A stretch of 64,000 nt of DNA from Novosphingobium kaempferiae. GTDB lineage: Bacteria > Pseudomonadota > Alphaproteobacteria > Sphingomonadales > Sphingomonadaceae. Location: positions 62,001 to 126,000 of the forward strand of contig NZ_CP089301.1 in the NCBI RefSeq assembly GCF_021227995.1. Direction: 5' to 3'. The translations under genes were made by a program, and so were the position numbers. Every line of letters starts with the position of its first letter. Position 1 is the stretch's first letter. The notes beneath the pieces are model-generated. The model had not been told where the DNA came from and searched no databases. It saw only the letters and a program-made list of their open reading frames with translations. Positions 17,142-26,820 of this stretch are shown here, one piece after another.

Positions 17142-17552
17142 ATGCGTACATTCTGGATCATCGCGACCGTGATCCTGCTGTGGAACCTGATGGGCGACGC
17201 CGCCTATCTCATGCAGGTGAACGCCGATCTCGACGAAATGGCGAAGGCCGATCCCGTCACCGCCGCCGCCTTCGATTCGATGCCCGCATGGGCCTGGGGC
17301 GCATATGCCCTGGCGGTGTGGGGCGGCACGCTGGGCGCGATCCTGCTGCTTCTGCGGCGCGAGATCGCCTGGGTGTTCTTCGCGCTCTCGCTGGTCGGCG
17401 TGATCGCGCAGTTCGGCTGGACGTTCCTCGGCTTCGGGTTGATCGCGGCCAAGGGCTGGTCGACGGCGGTGTTCCCCGCCGTGATCTTCGCCATCGCCCT
17501 CGCCTCGCTGCTCTACGCACGGGCGAAGGCGAAGGATGGGACGCTGCGCTAG
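17142..17552 (+). CDS. Small four-helix membrane protein
   Basis: This encodes 136 residues with four predicted membrane helices (about 3-20, 50-66, 74-98 and 104-126), separated by short loops; the first loop is acidic (NADLDEMAKADP). No enzyme motif is visible. Similar proteins in proteobacteria are annotated only as hypothetical membrane proteins. A GGGGGAA lies just upstream of ATG 17142. It ends one base before the convergent mltG stop. Confidence 0.75.
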   Translation: MRTFWIIATVILLWNLMGDAAYLMQVNADLDEMAKADPVTAAAFDSMPAWAWGAYALAVWGGTLGAILLLLRREIAWVFFALSLVGVIAQFGWTFLGFGLIAAKGWSTAVFPAVIFAIALASLLYARAKAKDGTLR

Positions 17553-17553
17553 A

Positions 17554-18528
17554 TCACAGCTCGCCGCGCTCGCGGCGGATGGCGAACCACTTGGCGACAT
17601 TGCGGTTGTGCTCGGCCAGCGTGCCCGCGAAAGCGTGGCCGCCGGTGCCATCGGCGACCATGTAGAGCGCATCGGTCTTTGCCGGGTTCAGCACTGCGGC
17701 GATCGATTCGCGGCTGGGGTTGGTGATTGGCCCCTTGGGCAGGCCGACCATCGTGTAGGTGTTGTAGCCGTTGACCGCCTGGATCTCCGACTGGAGGATG
17801 CGGCGGCCAAGGCGCTTGCCCTTGGTGATCGGGTAGATGATCGTCGGGTCGGCCTGGAGCAGCATCCCGGTGCGCAGGCGGTTCGAATAGAGCCCCGCCA
17901 CCATGCGGCGTTCCGAAGGCTTGCCGGTCTCCTTCTCGACGATCGAGGCCAGCGTCAGCGCCTGCTCGGGCGTCTTGACGACGAGGCCCGAGGCGCGGTT
18001 TGCCCACAGTTCCTTCAGCGTGCGGCTCATCGCCGCCTGCATCCGGCGCACGACTTCCTCGCGCGGCTCGCCGTTCTCGAAGGTGTAGGTGTCGGGAAGG
18101 ATCGAGCCTTCCTCGGGCACCGCGACTTCGCCGGACAGTGCGGACTGCGCCTTGAGACGGTCGTAGACCATGATCGAGGGCATCCCCTCCGGCACGGTCA
18201 CGAAGCGGCGGATGATCTCGTCGCTGGAGATGATCGCCAGCACGCGTGAGGGGCTGGCGTGGGCGGGTATGGCGAATTCGCCCGCCTTGATCCCGCTGCC
18301 GCCGCCGAACACGCGAGCGCGCAGCTTGAAGCCGGTCGCAGAGCCGATGATGCCCTGCTTTTCCAGCCGGTCCGCCACGTCGCCGAGGCTGGACCCGTTG
18401 GGAACGATGAAGTGCTTTTCCGCCTCGAGCGGGCCGGAGCCGTACCAGCCGCCGAAGAACGCCCAGAGGCTCCCGACGAAGAGAACGGCGACGACGGTCG
18501 CCAGGCCGCATCCGCGCCGGGAGATCAT
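17554..18528 (-). CDS. mltG: Endolytic murein transglycosylase
   Basis: This 324-residue inner-membrane protein is anchored by one N-terminal helix (about residues 8-27), with the catalytic YceG domain in the periplasm. It cuts nascent glycan strands and is thought to terminate chain elongation. The signature ASIVEKETG places the catalytic Glu at about residue 198, followed by the GMLLQADPTIIY and GPITNPS motifs. It starts 10 bases after the fabF stop, in the acpP-fabF-mltG order typical of alphaproteobacteria. Confidence 0.95.
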   Translation of the reverse strand: MISRRGCGLATVVAVLFVGSLWAFFGGWYGSGPLEAEKHFIVPNGSSLGDVADRLEKQGIIGSATGFKLRARVFGGGSGIKAGEFAIPAHASPSRVLAIISSDEIIRRFVTVPEGMPSIMVYDRLKAQSALSGEVAVPEEGSILPDTYTFENGEPREEVVRRMQAAMSRTLKELWANRASGLVVKTPEQALTLASIVEKETGKPSERRMVAGLYSNRLRTGMLLQADPTIIYPITKGKRLGRRILQSEIQAVNGYNTYTMVGLPKGPITNPSRESIAAVLNPAKTDALYMVADGTGGHAFAGTLAEHNRNVAKWFAIRRERGEL

Positions 18529-18538
18529 GGGTTTTGCC

Positions 18539-19798
18539 TTAGTCGATCTTGCGCATCACCAGGCTGGCGTTGGTGCCGCCGAACCCGAAGCTGTTGTTGA
18601 GCACGGCGCGTACTTCGCGCTTGCGGGCGACGTGCGGCACAAGGTCGACGCCTTCGCAACCCTCGTCCGGGTTGTCGAGGTTGAGCGTCGGCGGCACGAT
18701 CTGGTCGCGCAGCGCGAGGATGCAGAAGATCGATTCGACCGCGCCAGCGCCGCCCAGCAGGTGGCCGATGGCCGACTTGGTGGAGCTCATCGAGACATTG
18801 CCGATGGCATCGCCGAACAGGCGGCGCACGGCGCCCAGTTCGATGGTGTCAGCCATGGTCGAGGTGCCGTGGGCGTTGATGTAGTCGATGTCGGCCGGGG
18901 TCATGCCCGCCTTCTTCAGCGCCATCTGCATCGAGCGGTAGGCGCCGTCGCCATCGGGGTGCGGAGCGGTGACGTGGTAGGCGTCGCCCGAAAGGCCGTA
19001 GCCGATCACTTCGCAGTAGATCTTCGCGCCGCGCGCCTTGGCGTGTTCGTACTCTTCGAGCACGAGGACGCCGGCGCCCTCACCCATGACGAAGCCGTCA
19101 CGGTCCTTGTCGTAGGGGCGACTCGCCTGTTCGGGGCGGTCGTTGTAGCTGCAGTTGAGCGCGCGCGCCTGCGCGAAACCCGCGATGCCGATGGGGCAGA
19201 CGGTCGATTCGGCGCCGCCGGCCAGCATGATGTCGGCGTCGCCGTCGCGGATCATGCGTGCCGCATCGCCGATCGAGTGCGCGCCGGTCGAGCAGGCAGT
19301 GACGACCGCGTGGTTCGGGCCCTTGAGGCCGTACTTGATCGAGACCTGGCCCGAGATCAGGTTGATGAGGCGGCCGTGGACGAAGTGCGGGCTGACGCGG
19401 CCCGGGCCCTTCTCGGCCAGCACCAGCGATTCGCTCTCGATGCCCGGCAGGCCGCCGATGCCCGAACCGATCGAGCAACCGGCCATGAGCTTGTCTTCCT
19501 CGCTCATGTCGGTGAGGCCCGCGTCTTCGAGCGCCTGGCCCGCGGCGTCGATGCCGAAGACGATGAAGGGATCGACCTGGCGCTGGATCTTGTGATCGAC
19601 GCGCTTGTTGGCGTCGAAGCCGTATTCGTGGTCGGCCGGCTTCACCTCGCAGGCGATCAGGCACTTCTGGCCGGTCGTATCGAACTTGGTGATCGGACCG
19701 GCGCCCGACTTGCTTGCGAGGATGTTGGCCCAAACGGTCTCCACGTCAGCACCCAGGGGGGTGACGAGACCAAGTCCGGTGACGACGACACGACGCAT
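18539..19798 (-). CDS. fabF: Beta-ketoacyl-ACP synthase II
   Basis: This 419-residue condensing enzyme extends acyl-ACP in fatty-acid synthesis. The Cys-His-His triad is visible: Cys169 (VVTACSTGAHS), His310 (NAHGTSTMADTIE) and His346 (KSAIGHLLGGAGA). The N-terminal RRVVVTGLGLVTPLG and C-terminal NSFGFGGTNASL are also standard. Encoded 149 bases downstream of acpP, its carrier substrate, and directly upstream of mltG. Confidence 0.97.
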   Translation of the reverse strand: MRRVVVTGLGLVTPLGADVETVWANILASKSGAGPITKFDTTGQKCLIACEVKPADHEYGFDANKRVDHKIQRQVDPFIVFGIDAAGQALEDAGLTDMSEEDKLMAGCSIGSGIGGLPGIESESLVLAEKGPGRVSPHFVHGRLINLISGQVSIKYGLKGPNHAVVTACSTGAHSIGDAARMIRDGDADIMLAGGAESTVCPIGIAGFAQARALNCSYNDRPEQASRPYDKDRDGFVMGEGAGVLVLEEYEHAKARGAKIYCEVIGYGLSGDAYHVTAPHPDGDGAYRSMQMALKKAGMTPADIDYINAHGTSTMADTIELGAVRRLFGDAIGNVSMSSTKSAIGHLLGGAGAVESIFCILALRDQIVPPTLNLDNPDEGCEGVDLVPHVARKREVRAVLNNSFGFGGTNASLVMRKID

Positions 19799-19832
19799 TA
19801 TGTTCTCCGAAAATCCTTCGGCCCAAAAGGCA

Positions 19833-19863
19833 ACAGGCCCGCCCCCTTAGAGGGCGAGCCTGT
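19833..19863. terminator. Hairpin between acpP and fabF
   Basis: The arms ACAGGC and GCCTGT, with an inner GCCC/GGGC, form a stable stem on the acpP-fabF transcript. The T-run after it is weak. It could be a partial terminator reducing fabF and mltG relative to acpP, which is needed in much larger amounts; that role is inference. Confidence 0.4.
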
Positions 19864-19947
19864 CGATTTCAATCCGATGTTGCATTCCGGCCCCACTCCT
19901 CAAGAGCGGAACGCGAAAATGCGGGCCCGAATTCAGCCCTGAGGGGA

Positions 19948-20184
19948 TTAGCCCTTGTTCTCTTCGATGTACTTGATGGCATCGGAGACGGTGCTGATCT
20001 TCTCGGCGGCATCGTCGGGAATCTCGACGCCGAACTCTTCCTCGAAGGCCATGACCAGCTCGACGATGTCGAGCGAGTCAGCGCCCAGATCGTCGATGAA
20101 GCTCGCGTCCTCGGTGACCTTCTCGGCTTCGACGCCCAGGTGTTCGACGACGATCTTCTTAACCCGATCGGCGGTATCGCTCAT
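19948..20184 (-). CDS. acpP: Acyl carrier protein
   Basis: This encodes 78 acidic residues. The 4'-phosphopantetheine attachment site is Ser37 in [20 protein letters not shown], the hallmark of fatty-acid ACP. The start at ATG 20184 ([17 protein letters not shown]) has GAAGGGG upstream; the open frame extends further but is not conserved. It carries acyl intermediates for FabF, encoded next. Its promoter must lie in 20185-20434, shared with the divergent membrane-protein gene. Confidence 0.98.
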   Translation of the reverse strand: MSDTADRVKKIVVEHLGVEAEKVTEDASFIDDLGADSLDIVELVMAFEEEFGVEIPDDAAEKISTVSDAIKYIEENKG

Positions 20185-20434
20185 TTGTATAGACCCCTTC
20201 AAAGATATGCGGGTTTGAATCTCGTCAGTCGCCCTAATGACTGGGGACCGCGCTGGCAAGGGGCTTGGCTCACGGTTGAGCCCCGTTGTCCGGCCGTTTC
20301 GTCCACGGCGGGTGCGGAAAATCGTGCATTCGCCACCCGATTGTGGTTTTCTGTGAGAAACCGGTGCCAAAACCGGCTTTGCGCGGTCGCTTATAAACAC
20401 ACAACACACGCGGCGACAGGCGGAAGGATCGGAG

Positions 20435-21442
20435 ATGGATGAAACCGGGGGGCAGAACCCGGAGGGCGGTATGACCGACCCTTCTCTCTACACAGTGGTG
20501 GATACGAAAGCCCCGGCGACAGCGACGACGCCCGCAGCGTCCCCGCCGGAACCGGACGACGGCACGTCACGGGCACGCCGCGTCGTGACCATGCTCGCCC
20601 ACCGCTGGCGCTGGACGATCTTCGCCTTCTGGCTGGTCGTTCTGGTCATGTGGATGCTGACCGCGCCGCTGCTATGGCTTTCGTGGTTCATCCTGATCCC
20701 ACAGGTCTGGGAGTGGGCGGGAGGCTCGGTGATAAAGCTGATCGGGGCGCTGTTCGCCTCGCTGATGCTGGGATGCGTGCCGATCTGGTGGGGGATGGCC
20801 GCCACCGCCGTCACCGGCTTCATCTCCAGCGCCACGATTACCAAGGAGACGATGTCTATCGACCAGGCGCGCCGCGAGGTGCGTGAGACCGAGGCGGACG
20901 TGCTGCGCCAGCTGGAGCAGAGCGACGCCGCCGGACTGCTGCCGCTGCTGCGCTACAGCCGCGCGCAGCTCGACGCCTATTACGCGATGTCGCTGGCGCA
21001 GACGCGGCGCAGCTTCCTGAACGCCGCGATCGCGATGTGGCTTGGCTTCCTCATCCTGATCGCCGGGATCGGCCTCTACATCGGGCCAGTCGAGCTGCTG
21101 GGGATCAGCCGTCCGCCGCAGGAATTCAGCACGCTGGTGCTGATCGGCGCGGTGATCGTGGAGGTGATCTCGGCGCTGTTCCTCTGGGTCTACCAGAGCA
21201 CCATCGCGCAGCTGACGTTCTATTACCGACGCCAGATGCAGAGCCACGCCGCGATCCTCTGCTTCCGCATCGCGGCGAGCATGACCGACGGCGACGCCTC
21301 GAAGCGCGCCATTATCGAGCAGCTGATCCAGATCTCGGACCTGCCCGAACGCCACGCGCTGCCGACCGGTGAACGGATCGCAGCGCTGGCAAAGCCCAAG
21401 CTGAAAGTGCCCAGGGGGGCAGCGGCCATGCCGCCGCCCTGA
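20435..21442 (+). CDS. Four-TM protein resembling the TRADD-N-associated 2-TM domain family
   Basis: This encodes 335 residues. The N-terminus is proline-rich and cytoplasmic; hydrophobic segments lie at about 61-90 and 100-130, then 196-216 and 232-252. The second half (about 168-283) has the arrangement [19 protein letters not shown], then RRSF, a helix, [17 protein letters not shown], and [13 protein letters not shown]. By recollection this matches the cyanobacterial TRADD-N-associated two-TM domain, linked by comparative genomics to bacterial conflict and death-type systems. No effector domain is fused or adjacent, so function is open. A second start (ATG 20471, with GGAGG) would remove 12 residues. 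Confidence 0.6.
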   Translation: MDETGGQNPEGGMTDPSLYTVVDTKAPATATTPAASPPEPDDGTSRARRVVTMLAHRWRWTIFAFWLVVLVMWMLTAPLLWLSWFILIPQVWEWAGGSVIKLIGALFASLMLGCVPIWWGMAATAVTGFISSATITKETMSIDQARREVRETEADVLRQLEQSDAAGLLPLLRYSRAQLDAYYAMSLAQTRRSFLNAAIAMWLGFLILIAGIGLYIGPVELLGISRPPQEFSTLVLIGAVIVEVISALFLWVYQSTIAQLTFYYRRQMQSHAAILCFRIAASMTDGDASKRAIIEQLIQISDLPERHALPTGERIAALAKPKLKVPRGAAAMPPP

Positions 21443-21454
21443 ACCGATTTCGCG

Positions 21455-23284
21455 TCAGCCTGCCGCGTCGGGCGCGACGAGCTTGCCCTGAGCCGGAGCG
21501 GCCTGCTTGACCGGCTCGACCACGCGCAGGTGGAGTTCGCGAAGCTGTTTCGCCTCGGCCAGGCTCGGCGCGTTCATGAGGAGATCCTCGGCGCGCTGGT
21601 TCATCGGGAACAGCGTGATCTCGCGCAAGTTCTGCGCGCCGCACAGCAGCATCACAATGCGGTCCACGCCCGCGGCCATGCCGCCGTGCGGCGGGGCGCC
21701 GTACTGGAAGGCGCGGTAGAGGCCGCCGAAGCGCTCCTCCACGTCTGCTTGCGTCAGGCCGGTCATCTCGAAAGCCTTGACCATCAGTTCGGGCGACTGG
21801 TTGCGGATCGAACCCGAGGCGATTTCATAGCCGTTGCAGACGAGGTCGTACTGGAACGCCTTGATCGTCAGCGGGTCCTGATTCTCCAGCGCGTCCATCC
21901 CGCCCTGCGGCATCGAGAACGGGTTGTGCGCGAAGTCGACCTTCTTGTTGTCTTCGTCCCACTCGTAGAACGGGAAGTCGACGATCCAGCACAGCTCGAA
22001 GCGGTCCTTGTCGATCAGGTTGAGCTGCTCGCCGACGCGGGTGCGCGCCAGACCGGCGAGCTTCGCCGCCTGCTCTTCCTTGCCCGCGGCGAAGAACACG
22101 CCGTCGTTCGGGCCGAGGCCAAGCGCCTCGATCAGCGCGGCAGTCTTTTCCTCGCCGTGGTTCTTGGCGATCGGGCCGCCGGGGACGCCGTCCTTGATAT
22201 TGATGTAGCCGAGGCCCGAATAGCCCTCGCCGCGTGCCCAGACGTTCATGTCGTCAAAGAACTTGCGGCTGCCCGCGCCTGCGCCCGGAGCCGGGATCGC
22301 ACGGATCGTGCCGCCGTTGGCGACGATGCCCGCGAAGATGCCGAAGCCCGATTCGACGAAGTGCTCGGTCACGTCCTTGATGAGCAGCGGGTTGCGCAGG
22401 TCCGGCTTGTCCGAACCGTAGTCCAGCATCGCCTGCGCGTGCGGGATGCGGCGGAACTCACCCGCCGGGGTCACCGGCTTGTCGCCCGCGAACTCGGCGA
22501 AGGTGGCGCGCAGCACCGGCTCCATCGTCTCCCAGACTTCTTCCTGGGTGACGAAGCTCATTTCGAGGTCGAGTTGGTAGAACTCGCCCGGCAGGCGGTC
22601 GGCGCGCGGGTCTTCGTCGCGGAAGCAGGGTGCGATCTGGAAGTAGCGGTCGAAGCCCGCGACCATCAGCAACTGTTTGTACTGCTGCGGTGCCTGCGGA
22701 AGCGCGTAGAACTTGCCCGCGTGGATGCGGCTCGGCACGAGGAAGTCGCGTGCGCCTTCCGGCGACGAGGCGGTCAGGATCGGCGTCGAATATTCGGTGA
22801 AGCCGGTGTCTTCCATGCGACGGCGCATGTCGCGGATGATCTGCGTGCGCTTGACGATGTTGGCGTGCAGCGTCTCGCGGCGCAGGTCGAGGAAGCGGTA
22901 CTTGAGGCGGATGTCCTCCGGATATTCCTGCTCGCCGGCGACCGGCATCGGCAGTTCCTCGGCCTTGCCCAGCACGGTGGCAGAGCGGGCGTAGACCTCG
23001 ATCTCGCCGGTGGCGAGGTTCGGGTTCACGGTGCCTTCCGAGCGCGCCTTCACGGTGCCCTCGATGGTGACGACGCTTTCCGCGCGCAGCGAATCGAGGA
23101 TCGCCAGCGCCGGGCTGTCGCTGTCGGTCACGACCTGGGTGATGCCGTAGTGGTCGCGCAGATCGACGAAGAGGACGCCGCCATGGTCGCGCTTGCGATG
23201 GACCCAGCCCGAGAGGCGGACCGTCTGGCCGACCTCGGCCGCGCCAAGAGCGCCGCAGGTGTGGGAGCGATAGGGATGGGTCAT
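21455..23284 (-). CDS. aspS: Aspartyl-tRNA synthetase (probably non-discriminating)
   Basis: This 609-residue class IIb synthetase has an N-terminal OB-fold anticodon-binding domain (about 1-105), then the catalytic core with a bacterial insertion domain. Motif 2 is in [20 protein letters not shown] and motif 3 in [13 protein letters not shown]. In the anticodon domain, [11 protein letters not shown] carries His at a position where bacterial non-discriminating enzymes often have it, and KARSEGTVN has Gly at the second such position. It may therefore also charge tRNA-Asn for amidation by GatCAB; this depends on AsnRS being absent, which is not testable here. Confidence 0.96.
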   Translation of the reverse strand: MTHPYRSHTCGALGAAEVGQTVRLSGWVHRKRDHGGVLFVDLRDHYGITQVVTDSDSPALAILDSLRAESVVTIEGTVKARSEGTVNPNLATGEIEVYARSATVLGKAEELPMPVAGEQEYPEDIRLKYRFLDLRRETLHANIVKRTQIIRDMRRRMEDTGFTEYSTPILTASSPEGARDFLVPSRIHAGKFYALPQAPQQYKQLLMVAGFDRYFQIAPCFRDEDPRADRLPGEFYQLDLEMSFVTQEEVWETMEPVLRATFAEFAGDKPVTPAGEFRRIPHAQAMLDYGSDKPDLRNPLLIKDVTEHFVESGFGIFAGIVANGGTIRAIPAPGAGAGSRKFFDDMNVWARGEGYSGLGYINIKDGVPGGPIAKNHGEEKTAALIEALGLGPNDGVFFAAGKEEQAAKLAGLARTRVGEQLNLIDKDRFELCWIVDFPFYEWDEDNKKVDFAHNPFSMPQGGMDALENQDPLTIKAFQYDLVCNGYEIASGSIRNQSPELMVKAFEMTGLTQADVEERFGGLYRAFQYGAPPHGGMAAGVDRIVMLLCGAQNLREITLFPMNQRAEDLLMNAPSLAEAKQLRELHLRVVEPVKQAAPAQGKLVAPDAAG

Positions 23285-23486
23285 GTCGGGCTCTTTTTTA
23301 ATCGCATGGAATAATTGCCCGCCCCACTAGTCGAGGTGGCCCGCGATTTCCAGATGGGGATTCGCGCTAAATCCCCCTCATCCCGCGCCTGTTCGCACTC
23401 AGCGAAAGTCCGGTAACTCCAAATAAACCATTTGCGGTCTATCCGGCGCAAGGGTGGCGCTGAAAAACGAGAATCGGGATACGCAC

Positions 23487-23804
23487 ATGTTTGCTGACGG
23501 CAAGCCGGGCGAAACGCTCCTTCACCCTGACGACGAAGCAAGCGAGGACACCTCGCGCTATCGCGCCTGGGCCGACGCCCCGGTGGAGGCGCCGTCCGAC
23601 CATGCGGCCATGCTCGACCTGCAGGAACTCGCCGATCCCGAGGCGGATCCGGGCCACGATCCGGAAGGGCTACACCTCCCCCCGCCCGGCCTCCACACCA
23701 CCGGAACGACGCTGCGTCGGCGCCTTGTCACGCCCGAAAGCATCGCCGAACTGCAGGCCAGCGAGAAACCCAGCCTCATCCAGCGGATACTCCGCCGCAA
23801 ATAA
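23487..23804 (+). CDS. Hypothetical acidic protein
   Basis: This encodes 105 residues from ATG 23487 (MFADGKPGETLLHPDDEA), with GGGA 8 bases upstream; an in-frame GTG at 23454 would add 11. It is acidic and low in hydrophobicity, with a Pro-rich centre (LHLPPPGLH) and a basic tail (KPSLIQRILRRK) that may bind membrane or nucleic acid. I recognise no family. It sits between aspS (divergent) and rnd, 65 bases upstream of the latter. Confidence 0.65.
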   Translation: MFADGKPGETLLHPDDEASEDTSRYRAWADAPVEAPSDHAAMLDLQELADPEADPGHDPEGLHLPPPGLHTTGTTLRRRLVTPESIAELQASEKPSLIQRILRRK

Positions 23805-23869
23805 CATGAGACGAAACCGTAACACGGGGCGTTGATCCCTGCGCCTGTTGGGCGTAACGCCCTCGTTCA

Positions 23870-25075
23870 ATGAAAATTCATCCGCTGATAACGAAGACCG
23901 ACGATCTCGCCGCCCTGTGCGAACGTCTTGCGAAATCCGATTTCGTGAGCGTGGACACGGAGTTCATGCGAGAGAACACCTATTGGCCCGAGCTGTGCCT
24001 TGTGCAGATCGCCAATACGGAGGAAGCCGCCGCGATCGACCCGCTGGCGGACGGTCTCGACATGACCCCCCTGCTCGAACTGCTGACCAACAACGAGGAC
24101 GTCCTCAAGGTCTTCCATGCGGGCGGGCAGGACGTGGAGATCATCTTCAACTTCACCGGCCGCACGCCGCACCCGATCTTCGACACGCAGATCGCGATGA
24201 TGGCGATCAGCCAGTCGGAGCAGATCGGCTACTCGAACCTCGTCGAATCGTGGCAGGGCGTCACTATCGACAAGGGCGCGCGCTTCACCGACTGGTCGCG
24301 CCGTCCGCTGACCGACCGCCAGATCGAATATGCCATCGGCGACGTCACCTATCTCTCCAAGATCTTCCCCAAGATCCTCAAGCGCCTCATCAAGACGGGG
24401 CGCGGCGCCTGGCTGGACCAGGAGATGGAGAAGCTGGCCGATCCGGAGAACTACCGGAACGATCCCAAGGAAGCCTGGCACCGCATCAAGGCGCCCGGTC
24501 GCAATCCTCAGGTGCTGGGCCGTCTGCGCGCCATCGCCGAGTGGCGCGAGCTTGAGGCGCAGGGCAAGAACATCCCGCGCGGCCGCATCGCCCGCGACGA
24601 GACGCTGGCCGACATCGCCAGCCATCCGCCCAAGAGCCAGGCCGATCTCGCCAAGGTGCGCGGTCTGTCGCAGGGCTGGAAGGACAACGAGATCGGCCGC
24701 CGCCTGATGACGGCCATCGCCAAGGCCGAACCGCTGACCGACGACGAGCTGCCGCCCCGCGCCCCGCGCGGAGCACCGCTCGGCAAGGAAGGCGCGCTGG
24801 TGGCTGACCTGCTCAAGCTCCTGCTCAAGATCCGCGCGCGCGAAATCGACGCCGCCGCGCGCCTCCTTGCCCGCAGCGATGAGCTGGAAATGCTGGCGGC
24901 GGGCGTTCGCAAGAACCTCGCGATGCTGCAGGGCTGGCGCTACGACGTGTTCGGCCACGATGCGCTCGACCTCGTCGAAGGCAAGCTCGCCTTCGCGGTG
25001 GAGAACGGCAAGCTCAAGATGACGCGGGTCGAGGACGTGGCGGAAGACGCTGCGGTCGAGGCTAGCGAGGACTGA
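23870..25075 (+). CDS. rnd: Ribonuclease D
   Basis: This 401-residue 3'-5' exoribonuclease acts in tRNA 3' maturation. The DEDDy nuclease domain occupies residues 1-180, with Asp29 and Glu31 in FVSVDTEF, Asp in FHAGGQDVEI and the Y-x-x-x-D motif YAIGDVTYLS. An HRDC domain follows (WHRIKAPGR..LGRLRAIAEWREL), and a second helical repeat ends the protein. The tail after 385 is acidic (VEDVAEDAAVEASED). Downstream lies a half copy of the family A repeat. Confidence 0.95.
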   Translation: MKIHPLITKTDDLAALCERLAKSDFVSVDTEFMRENTYWPELCLVQIANTEEAAAIDPLADGLDMTPLLELLTNNEDVLKVFHAGGQDVEIIFNFTGRTPHPIFDTQIAMMAISQSEQIGYSNLVESWQGVTIDKGARFTDWSRRPLTDRQIEYAIGDVTYLSKIFPKILKRLIKTGRGAWLDQEMEKLADPENYRNDPKEAWHRIKAPGRNPQVLGRLRAIAEWRELEAQGKNIPRGRIARDETLADIASHPPKSQADLAKVRGLSQGWKDNEIGRRLMTAIAKAEPLTDDELPPRAPRGAPLGKEGALVADLLKLLLKIRAREIDAAARLLARSDELEMLAAGVRKNLAMLQGWRYDVFGHDALDLVEGKLAFAVENGKLKMTRVEDVAEDAAVEASED

Positions 25076-25088
25076 TCGCCCCGCGCCG

Positions 25089-25120
25089 CTGGATTGCTTC
25101 GCTGCGTTCGCAATGACGAT
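25089..25120. repeat. Family A repeat, isolated right half
   Basis: CTGGATTGCTTCGCTGCG and the following TTCGCAATGACGAT match the right arm of the 1052, 32147 and 59922 elements, with one change (GTTCGC for GCTCGC). The left arm is missing, so this is a decayed or solo arm between rnd and oxyR. Confidence 0.8.
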
Positions 25121-25198
25121 CCTTGAGGGCCGATCCCACCTGCCGCAGTGCACAACCGCACACTTGGCGAAGCTCGATAGTCGTGCGATAGCCGCCAC

Positions 25199-26095
25199 AT
25201 GACGGTCTACCAGCCGACGCTGAAGCAGCTTCAGTATCTCGTCTCGCTTCACGAGCATGGCCATTTCGGCCGCGCCGCGGATGCCTGTTTCGTCTCGCAA
25301 TCGACATTGTCCGCGGGCCTGCGCGATCTGGAGACGCTGCTCGGCGTCACGCTGGTCGAGCGGACCAAGCGCGCGGTGCGCTTTACTCCGCTCGGCAATT
25401 CGGTGGTTGCCAAGGCACACCGCATCCTGCGCGAGACGGAGGAACTCTCCGACCTCATCCAGTCCAGCGGCAAGCCGCTCTCGGGCGAAGTGCGCATGAG
25501 CGTGATCCCGACGATCGCGCCGTTCCTGCTTCCCCGGATGCTGCCGCGCCTGCGCCGCGAACGGCCCAACCTCAAGCTGTTCCTGCGCGAGGAGCCGAGC
25601 CAGCAGGCGATGGAATCGCTGCACCATGGCCGCGCGGACTGCGTACTGCTGGCCCTGCCCTACGCCACCGGCGAGGTGGAGAAGGAGACGATCGAGCTCG
25701 ACGCCTTCTTCGTCGCCTTCCCCGCCGACGACCCGCGCAACCCGCCCGCCGAAGTCGGCCCCGACGTCATCGACGAGCACCGCCTGCTACTGCTGGAAGA
25801 CGGGCACTGTCTCAAGGACCACGCCCTCGCGGCCTGCAACCGCCCCGAACTGCGCGCCAGTGCGACGATGATCGGGACGTCGCTGCACACACTGGTGCAG
25901 ATGGTCGACAATGGCCTCGGCCTGACGATGCTGCCGGAAATGGCGCTCGACGCGGGTATCCTCAACGGCACCAACGTCGTCGCGCGGCCTCTGCTCTCCC
26001 CCAACGCGAATCGCGAGATCGCGCTGGTGTGGCGCAAGAACTCGCCCCGCGCGGACGAATTCCGGATGCTGGCGGACGAATTGCGGGCGGGCTGA
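25199..26095 (+). CDS. oxyR: OxyR-type LysR family hydrogen-peroxide sensor
   Basis: This 298-residue regulator has an N-terminal winged helix-turn-helix (about 5-65, with HFGRAADACFVSQSTLSAGL) followed by the LysR substrate-like domain. The redox cysteines are conserved: Cys204 in LEDGHCLKDHAL and Cys213 nine residues later, the same spacing as Cys199/Cys208 of E. coli OxyR. Oxidation to a disulfide would switch its DNA binding. No catalase or peroxidase gene adjoins it; targets must be elsewhere. It converges on pgsA with 8 bases between stops. Confidence 0.95.
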   Translation: MTVYQPTLKQLQYLVSLHEHGHFGRAADACFVSQSTLSAGLRDLETLLGVTLVERTKRAVRFTPLGNSVVAKAHRILRETEELSDLIQSSGKPLSGEVRMSVIPTIAPFLLPRMLPRLRRERPNLKLFLREEPSQQAMESLHHGRADCVLLALPYATGEVEKETIELDAFFVAFPADDPRNPPAEVGPDVIDEHRLLLLEDGHCLKDHALAACNRPELRASATMIGTSLHTLVQMVDNGLGLTMLPEMALDAGILNGTNVVARPLLSPNANREIALVWRKNSPRADEFRMLADELRAG

Positions 26096-26103
26096 GGCCG
26101 CCC

Positions 26104-26697
26104 TCAGTCCATGTGCTTGAGGCCGACGCGCAGGTAGTCCCACCCGGTGATGAGCGTCAGCGCCGCCGCCGCCCACAGCGTCGTCAGGCCCACCGTATGC
26201 GGCACATTGACCACGATGGCGCCGAGATCGAGATTCCACCACGGCATCGCCACGCCAAGGATCAGCGCGCCGAGCGAGATGAGCTGGAACGTCGTCTTCC
26301 ACTTGGCGAGGCGGCTGACCGGGACGGAGACCTGCAACCCGCCGAGAAACTCGCGCAGGCCCGAAACCGCGATCTCGCGCACGAGAATCACCAGCCCCGC
26401 GATGACGTGCATGTCGCCCACGTAAGGCCCGCGCAGGATGCCTTGTGCGGTCAGGACGAGGATCACCGTCGCCACCATGATCTTGTCGGCGATGGGATCG
26501 AGGAACACGCCGAGCTTCGACACCGTGCCGCTGGAGCGGGCAAGGTAGCCGTCGAAGTAATCGGTGATGCCCATCAGGCAGTAGAGCCCGAAGGCGAGCC
26601 CGTAGCCCAGCTCCCAGCGGGGCCACCATAGCAGGAAGCCCAGCAGCGGCAGGGTGACGATGCGGGACAGGGTCAGGATGTTCGGCAGGGTCAGCAT
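26104..26697 (-). CDS. pgsA: CDP-diacylglycerol-glycerol-3-phosphate 3-phosphatidyltransferase
   Basis: This 197-residue integral membrane enzyme makes phosphatidylglycerol phosphate. The CDP-alcohol phosphatidyltransferase motif D-x2-DG-x2-AR-x8-G-x3-D-x3-D is complete (DYFDGYLARSSG, then GVFLDPIADK, about residues 47-73). MLTLPNILTLSRI is the usual start, at ATG 26697; a TTG at 26727 would add ten residues, and neither has a good ribosome-binding site. The neighbouring divergent transporter also looks phospholipid-related. Confidence 0.93.
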   Translation of the reverse strand: MLTLPNILTLSRIVTLPLLGFLLWWPRWELGYGLAFGLYCLMGITDYFDGYLARSSGTVSKLGVFLDPIADKIMVATVILVLTAQGILRGPYVGDMHVIAGLVILVREIAVSGLREFLGGLQVSVPVSRLAKWKTTFQLISLGALILGVAMPWWNLDLGAIVVNVPHTVGLTTLWAAAALTLITGWDYLRVGLKHMD

Positions 26698-26820
26698 GAT
26701 TTGAATGCCATAGCGCGCAATCGCCAAGGGAATAAAGTGGTCAACGGGGCTTGTGCCCTCGCCTCATGCCATTAAGTGTCGCCGCGACCAGAGAGCAAGG
26801 CCGGCGGCATACCTCAGATC

